Shown here one piece after another: positions 6,885 to 10,697 of a stretch of DNA of 10,697 bases. Location: NCBI GenBank assembly GCA_019241495.1, contig JAFAWZ010000225.1:1-10697 (forward strand). The letters run 5' to 3'. Positions within the stretch are counted from its first letter, which is position 1; each line of letters begins with the position of its first letter. The notes beneath the pieces were generated by a model, which was not told the DNA's origin, made no database searches, and was given only the letters and a program-made list of their open reading frames with translations. Origin of the DNA: Acidimicrobiales bacterium. GTDB lineage: Bacteria > Actinomycetota > Acidimicrobiia > Acidimicrobiales > Palsa-688. The translations under genes were made by a program, and so were the position numbers.

Positions 6885-6899
6885 ACAATACAACTGTAT
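6885..6899. promoter_or_regulatory. operator-like palindrome and -10 of the TetR gene
   Basis: ATACAACTGTAT (6888 to 6899) is a perfect palindrome except for its central two bases and is, on the minus strand, 11 of 12 identical to the copy at 6164. A minus-strand TATTGT (6890 to 6885) overlaps it by three bases, exactly as at the hydrolase promoter, and ends 6 bases before the TetR ATG. No good -35 is visible, which would suit a weak self-repressed promoter. Confidence 0.68.
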
Positions 6900-6930
6900 C
6901 GGCTCGGAGCACCCGGATGATGCCGGGCGT

Positions 6931-7941
6931 TTAGCCAGCGTCGAGTAGCGCAGCAATGGTTTTGAGTTCGGCCGGTTCGAGAGGCTTGTCGGCGACCATG
7001 ACTATCTCTTCGAATTCGTGGGCGTGTTCGGCGCCCAAGACGGCGGCCGTCACAGACGGGTTTGCGAGGACCCAGCCAACGGCGAGCTGGCCGACGGTAC
7101 GACCAGAGCCCTGGGCCAGCTGATCTAACCCGGCGACCAGATTGAACGTCCGGTCGTTCCAGAACCGGTCGCGGTACATCGGTCGGGCCGCAATTCTGGA
7201 CCCTGTCTCGGGCTCCTCGTCCTGGCGGTAACGGCCTGCGAGCAGCCCCCCGGCCAGCGGCATGATGGCCAGGACACTGACCCCGCTCGCCTCGCAGAAC
7301 GGGATGATCTCTCGTTCAGCGTCACGGGTAACCAGGTTGTACCCCAGCTGCATCGACCGAGGTACGGCCCTGACCGCGCTGGTAGAAGCCTGCAAGTAAG
7401 CGTCGAGGCGTTCTGGTGTCAGGTTCGAGCACCCGACATAGCGAACCTTGCCAGCTCTGACCAGATCATCGAGCGCATTGAGGGTCTCCTCTGGCGCGAC
7501 GAACTCATCCCAGCCGTGCATCTGATAGACGTCGATGTAGTCGGTCCCGAGTCGACGCAAGCTCGCTTCGACGGCAGTGAGGATATGGCCCCTGCTGAGG
7601 CCCTGATCGTTGGGGCTGATTCCTTGCGCCCAGCGGTCCGCGTGGTTGATCGGACGCCCGATCAAGGCCGCATGCTCTAGAACCGTGTCGCCGACCCGGT
7701 TGCCGAACTTGGACATGATGACGAGACGGTCCCGGCGGCCGGCGATCGCCTTGCCGATCAGCTCCTCGCTGCGACCTTGAGCGTAGAAGTCAGCTGTGTC
7801 GATCGTCGTGACGCCCCGATCGAGCGCGGCATGCACAAGTCGGGCCACGTCGGCCTCGTCGTTGAGCTCACCGAAAGTGGCACCGCCCAGTACGACCTCG
7901 GAGATCCGGAACCCTGTCCGGCCCAAACACGGGTATTCCAT
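6931..7941 (-). CDS. aldo/keto reductase
   Basis: This 336-residue NADPH-type oxidoreductase is predicted to adopt a TIM barrel. The catalytic tetrad is visible: D48 (TIDTAD), Y53 (DFYAQGRSEE), K78 (VIMSKFG) and H142 (VYQMHGWDE). The N-terminal MEYPCLGRTGFRIS is the usual first strand and fixes the ATG at 7941; an upstream in-frame start adds 27 residues with no counterpart in the family. QLGYNLVTRDAEREIIPFC (198 to 216) and MPLAGGLLAG (227 to 236) match the later barrel strands, and the final part (GRTVGQLAVGWVLANPSVTAAVLG) is the usual cofactor-proximal region. It would reduce an aldehyde or ketone in the cytosol; the substrate cannot be told. It lies 52 bp upstream of the TetR gene on the same strand and is divergent from the ACT-domain gene. 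No operator of the TetR type precedes it. Confidence 0.95.
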   Translation of the reverse strand: MEYPCLGRTGFRISEVVLGGATFGELNDEADVARLVHAALDRGVTTIDTADFYAQGRSEELIGKAIAGRRDRLVIMSKFGNRVGDTVLEHAALIGRPINHADRWAQGISPNDQGLSRGHILTAVEASLRRLGTDYIDVYQMHGWDEFVAPEETLNALDDLVRAGKVRYVGCSNLTPERLDAYLQASTSAVRAVPRSMQLGYNLVTRDAEREIIPFCEASGVSVLAIMPLAGGLLAGRYRQDEEPETGSRIAARPMYRDRFWNDRTFNLVAGLDQLAQGSGRTVGQLAVGWVLANPSVTAAVLGAEHAHEFEEIVMVADKPLEPAELKTIAALLDAG

Positions 7942-7970
7942 TGCAACCACCGTAGTGCCAAGTGCAGTTC

Positions 7971-8006
7971 CCAGACTGGGATGAAGGCGTCTTGGAGCCA
8001 GACTGG
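7971..8006. repeat. duplicated CCAGACTGG motif in a divergent intergenic region
   Basis: CCAGACTGG, a palindrome around a central A, occurs at 7971 to 7979 and 7998 to 8006, 27 bp apart. It lies 30 to 65 bp upstream of the aldo/keto reductase start, in the 231-bp region divergent from the ACT-domain gene. It might be a pair of binding sites; the motif is short enough that chance is possible. Confidence 0.35.
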
Positions 8007-8157
8007 CTATGAGCGACGTCATCGCCAGAGAGGACCTCGATTTCTACGCCGCCGTACGATAGGGCCGCCACCGCGAATCGGTCGATCTCTCTATTAACGG
8101 GATATGAAATTGGTGGAGCAGGGGAAAGACCCCGGAGGCTCCTCGAGCCGCTCGTGC

Positions 8158-8163
8158 TAGCGT
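8158..8163 (+). promoter_or_regulatory. possible -10 element for a leaderless ACT-domain message
   Basis: TAGCGT fits the TANNNT pattern and ends 9 bases before the ATG at 8173. No Shine-Dalgarno sequence precedes that ATG, so a leaderless transcript is a reasonable explanation. There is no clear -35. Confidence 0.25.
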
Positions 8164-8172
8164 CAAATCTAG

Positions 8173-8883
8173 ATGAATGTCCTTATGCGGCTGCGGATAT
8201 CACTGGCCGACCGCGTCGGGTCGCTCGGCCAAGCAGCCACCGTCATCGGCCTTCACGGCGGGAACATCCTTTCCATCGACGTGCTCAGTTCCGGTGGAGA
8301 ATCGGCTGTTGACGACGTGATAGTGGAGTTCTCCGAGGAACCCGATATAAGGGACCTCGCTCAAGACTTCTCCATGAACGCGGCGACGAGGCTGATCGAG
8401 CACACGGTTGCCCACACCACTGACCCGCTGGCCACCATCCTCGGCCGGGTGGTCGATCTCCTCGAGGCCGAAAGGATCAATTCACCTGGTGGCTCTGATG
8501 CGGACGGCGCGGCTGGCCCCAAGGATAGTTTGTGTCATTCGATATGTTTGGTCTGCGCAGGCGCAACATGTGAAGCGTTGACCACCCAAGAGGCGTCGAT
8601 ATACCACGCTGGCCGGCTCGCTCTCGAGGGCAGCCACCCGATGACCGTTCGGACATCTGATGCCCCCTCCGGGCTGGTAGAGGGTCAAACCGAGGAGATC
8701 GAGCTGCTGGTGGTCCCCGGCGTGATCCAGGCCACCGGTGACTTGGTAATTTTCATGGGTCGCCCGCCGGGCAGCGAGTTCACCAGCAGAGAGATCGCCC
8801 GGGTTCAGGCCATCATTGCCATCCACGATCGGATCCAACGACCTGGGGACCGCCTCGGAATCTCAGATCGCTATCCCGGGTGA
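8173..8883 (+). CDS. ACT domain protein with GAF-like C-terminal region
   Basis: This 236-residue protein has an N-terminal ACT domain: residues 4 to 53 contain MRLRISLADRVGSLGQ, GLHGGNILSIDVL and a final hydrophobic strand, the usual small-ligand (often amino acid) sensing fold. The C-terminal half (about 85 to 222) ends in strands and a helix like those of GAF domains (EIELLVVPG, DLVIFMGRPPGSEFTSREIARVQAIIAI). I recall ACT plus GAF-like proteins of this length in actinobacteria, with no established function. A cluster of four cysteines (C121, C125, C128, C133) lies in the middle in atypical, AT-richer codons. The ATG at 8173 is used; a second in-frame ATG four codons later would also keep the whole ACT domain. 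It may sense a ligand for a nearby enzyme, but no output domain is present. Confidence 0.85.
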   Translation: MNVLMRLRISLADRVGSLGQAATVIGLHGGNILSIDVLSSGGESAVDDVIVEFSEEPDIRDLAQDFSMNAATRLIEHTVAHTTDPLATILGRVVDLLEAERINSPGGSDADGAAGPKDSLCHSICLVCAGATCEALTTQEASIYHAGRLALEGSHPMTVRTSDAPSGLVEGQTEEIELLVVPGVIQATGDLVIFMGRPPGSEFTSREIARVQAIIAIHDRIQRPGDRLGISDRYPG

Positions 8884-9031
8884 CCCTTTGTCGTCCGCAG
8901 GCCCAAGCCGCTCTACCGTGCGCTGGGAGACGAGTCAATCCTTGCCCGGTGAGCCTAACCATGCAGTCGTGGGGCCTACCATCGCCTGAGCTCGGCGCAA
9001 CCTGTCGCAGGCATCCCGGTTAGGACATCAG

Positions 9032-9955
9032 TTGAGCAACCAGCGGACCAGCATCGTCGAATTCATGAGAGAACGACTCGGTCGGGTTGGCGTGTTCTCA
9101 GGAAATGCCCTGGGCATGTCGGCTGCAGATGAGCGAACTCTCGTGCAAGGCATCGAGGAGCTCGGCTACGGCTCCTTCTGGTGCGGCGAGATCATCGGTG
9201 GCAAGGAGGCATTCGGACACGCCGCTCACTTGCTGGCGGCCACCGAGTCGTTGGTGTACGGAACCGGAATTGCCAACCTGTGGGCCCGACATCCCGCCAC
9301 GATGCAGGGCGGGTCGACGACGGTCAACGACGCGTGGCCCGGTCGCTTCGTGCTGGGAGTGGGAGTGAGTCACGCCCGGATTGTCGACGCATCCAGCCAG
9401 ACCTACGACCGTCCATACTCCCGCATGGTCGGGTACCTAGACGACATGGACCGACAAAGGGACCTCGAACGACCTACCGAGGTCCCGCCTCCACCTCGCC
9501 TTCTCGCCGCTCTCGGCCCGAAAATGCTCGGCCTTGCGCGCGATCGAGCCGACGGAGCGCTGCCGTACTTCGTCCCACCCCATCACACCTCGGTGGCCCG
9601 GGCCGAGTTGGGGCCGGACAGGTTGCTCGTGGTCGAGCAAGCTTTCGTCTTGCAGACTGACGCAACGGAGGCACGGCGGGTTGCTCGTGAGCACACCAGT
9701 GGATACTTGACTCGTTTCCCCAACTACGCACGGAATCTGCAGAGGATGGGGTATTCGCAGGAGGACGTGTCAGGAGGAGGCAGCGACCGCCTGGTGGACG
9801 ATCTGGTCGTATGGGGAGACGAGGTTGCGATCGCCGCTCGGGTCGCACAACTGCTTGATTCAGGCGCTGACTCAGTCGTCATACAAGCCGTCGCCCCCGC
9901 GGCCAAGGAGTTGGAGTCATTGGCCCGTGTTGCTCCGGCGGTACTCGATATCTGA
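9032..9955 (+). CDS. luciferase-like, probable F420-dependent oxidoreductase
   Basis: This 307-residue enzyme belongs to the luciferase-like monooxygenase superfamily. The order of motifs matches the probable F420-dependent group known as the MSMEG_4141 family (TIGR03620): MRERLGRVGVFSG near the N-terminus, IEELGYGSFWCGE (41 to 53), RFVLGVGVSHA (105 to 115), YLDDMD (135 to 140), LAALGPKMLGLARDRADGALPYFVPPHHT (158 to 186), NYARNLQRMGY (231 to 241) and GGGSDRLVDDLVVWGDE near the end. It likely transfers hydride to or from reduced F420 on an unknown substrate in the cytosol. The TTG start is chosen because AGGA stands 6 bases upstream; the next alternative is ATG at codon 12. It is 148 bases after the ACT-domain gene. 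F420 biosynthesis genes are not in the window, so the cofactor is assigned by family only. Confidence 0.94.
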   Translation: MSNQRTSIVEFMRERLGRVGVFSGNALGMSAADERTLVQGIEELGYGSFWCGEIIGGKEAFGHAAHLLAATESLVYGTGIANLWARHPATMQGGSTTVNDAWPGRFVLGVGVSHARIVDASSQTYDRPYSRMVGYLDDMDRQRDLERPTEVPPPPRLLAALGPKMLGLARDRADGALPYFVPPHHTSVARAELGPDRLLVVEQAFVLQTDATEARRVAREHTSGYLTRFPNYARNLQRMGYSQEDVSGGGSDRLVDDLVVWGDEVAIAARVAQLLDSGADSVVIQAVAPAAKELESLARVAPAVLDI

Positions 9956-10138
9956 GCTCAGGACGAGATGGAACCGGGGCCAGAATGGGCCGGCCTCCTT
10001 AAACTGACCTAGCCGCCGAGCCTTCGAAAGAAAGCTAGAACTGCTCATGAGTAGGTGGATCTCACGACGGCTCTTGCGAGTCTCCATCTCTGCGGTGCCG
10101 ACCACGAAGATCGGCCCACATGTCGACGACGAGCCGCA

Positions 10139-10144
10139 TAGTCT
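10139..10144 (+). promoter_or_regulatory. possible -10 for a leaderless methyltransferase message
   Basis: TAGTCT (TANNNT pattern) ends 6 bases before the GTG at 10151, the spacing expected when transcription begins at the start codon. No Shine-Dalgarno sequence is visible before this GTG. A -35 is not obvious. Confidence 0.3.
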
Positions 10145-10150
10145 TTCGAC

Positions 10151-10697
10151 GTGAGTTACAGCCTGGAGCTGAGCGAGCAGGAGCGGCGCCGCTATCGGAT
10201 GATGGCTGTCGGAGCGGCCGACCATGAACGCTTGGAATGGGAGGCTGCGGGCGTCAGGACCAGTGCTCGCGTAGCCGACGTGGGCTGCGGGCCGGGCGCC
10301 GTGTTGCGCCTTCTCGCGGAACGAGTCGGGCCTGAGGGTTCCGCTATCGGCGTGGACGCCGACCCTAAAGCTGTCGCGATGGCTCACGAAGAGGTCTGCG
10401 ATTTCAAGCATGCGAGCGCTCGAGTTGGTCAGGCCGATGACAGCGGCCTGGAGCCTGGCACCTTTGATGTGGTGATGTGCCGGCATGTGCTGGCCCACAA
10501 CGGCGGCCGGGAGGCGACCATCATTGCTCACCTGGCCAGCCTGGCGGCCCCGGGCGGCTGTGTTTATCTGGTCGACGTCGACGCCACGGCCCTGAGGCTG
10601 ACCGCCGACGATGCCGATCTCCAAGACCTCTTGTCGCGCTATCGGGCTTTCCATCAGGCCCGGGGTAACGACCTCAGCGTGGGCCTGCGGCTGGGTG
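10151..10697 (+). CDS. class I SAM-dependent methyltransferase, C-terminus missing
   Basis: The first 182 residues of a methyltransferase are present; the gene runs off the right edge. Residues 41 to 49 (VADVGCGPG) are the glycine-rich S-adenosylmethionine loop, GVDADP (67 to 72) carries the acidic residue that binds the ribose, FDVVMCRHVLAH (105 to 116) is the motif 4 strand, and LAAPGGCVYLVD (131 to 142) is the following strand. It would methylate a small molecule or macromolecule in the cytosol; the substrate part of the protein is not visible. The GTG at 10151 is the earliest start giving a clean N-terminus (MSYSLELSEQERRRYRMM); ATGs at codons 17 and 18 are alternatives. It reads in the same direction as the F420-type oxidoreductase, 195 bases downstream. 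A long opposite-strand frame here is an antisense shadow. Confidence 0.92.
   Translation, partial: MSYSLELSEQERRRYRMMAVGAADHERLEWEAAGVRTSARVADVGCGPGAVLRLLAERVGPEGSAIGVDADPKAVAMAHEEVCDFKHASARVGQADDSGLEPGTFDVVMCRHVLAHNGGREATIIAHLASLAAPGGCVYLVDVDATALRLTADDADLQDLLSRYRAFHQARGNDLSVGLRLG

Noticed and set aside
6912..6927. CCCGG-ATGATG-CCGGG hairpin between the aldo/keto reductase stop and the TetR start
   Set aside because: The stem is only 5 bp with no T-run; as a terminator it would be weak, and such stems are frequent by chance in GC-rich DNA.
8009..8059. A 16-codon plus-strand frame (MSDVIAREDLDFYAAVR) upstream of the ACT-domain gene
   Set aside because: Its codons look coding-like and it could be a gene remnant, but it is too short and lacks a ribosome site or any match to a family.
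9917..10654. A 245-codon open frame on the minus strand over the methyltransferase
   Set aside because: The plus strand carries clear S-adenosylmethionine-binding motifs in this stretch; the minus frame has none and also overlaps the end of the oxidoreductase gene.

Overview
The window is about 10.7 kb of GC-rich DNA, probably from an actinobacterium or a close high-GC relative. Codons end mostly in G or C. Several genes start at GTG or TTG. A luciferase-like oxidoreductase belongs to a family tied to coenzyme F420, and some starts have a -10-like TANNNT hexamer 6 to 9 bases before the start codon, the spacing expected of leaderless transcripts. I cannot name the genus.

Layout. At the left, three minus-strand genes form a probable operon running toward coordinate 1: a cytosolic beta-propeller-like protein (1858 to 812), a two-helix membrane protein (782 to 495) and an unrecognised 112-residue protein (452 to 114). 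The last may be frameshifted into a frame that leaves the window. A 418-bp gene-free stretch follows; its right end carries two phased 14-bp direct repeats just upstream of a plus-strand cytochrome P450 (2277 to 3566). Next is a plus-strand family III CoA-transferase (to 5213), whose natural start may be an ATA codon. It converges on a minus-strand block made of an aldo/keto reductase (7941 to 6931), a TetR-type regulator (6878 to 6207) and an alpha/beta hydrolase (6146 to 5259). The right third reads mostly on the plus strand: an ACT-GAF-like protein (8173 to 8883), a predicted F420-dependent oxidoreductase (9032 to 9955) and a class I methyltransferase that runs off the right edge (10151 onward).

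How the genes may work together. The TetR gene and the hydrolase each have a copy of the same near-palindrome (ATACA-N2-TGTAT type) placed identically on a TATTGT -10 element, and the hydrolase has a second copy 20 bp downstream. This is the clearest regulatory circuit here: a repressor that probably controls itself and the hydrolase. The P450, CoA-transferase, hydrolase, aldo/keto reductase and F420-type oxidoreductase together suggest breakdown or modification of an organic acid, terpenoid or xenobiotic. That theme is inferred from gene content; no substrate can be read from the sequence.

I saw no rRNA or tRNA gene, CRISPR array, insertion sequence or phage gene. The points most worth checking are the TetR operator set, the ATA start, the hydrolase with an Asp nucleophile but no His in the usual place, and the phased repeats before the P450.
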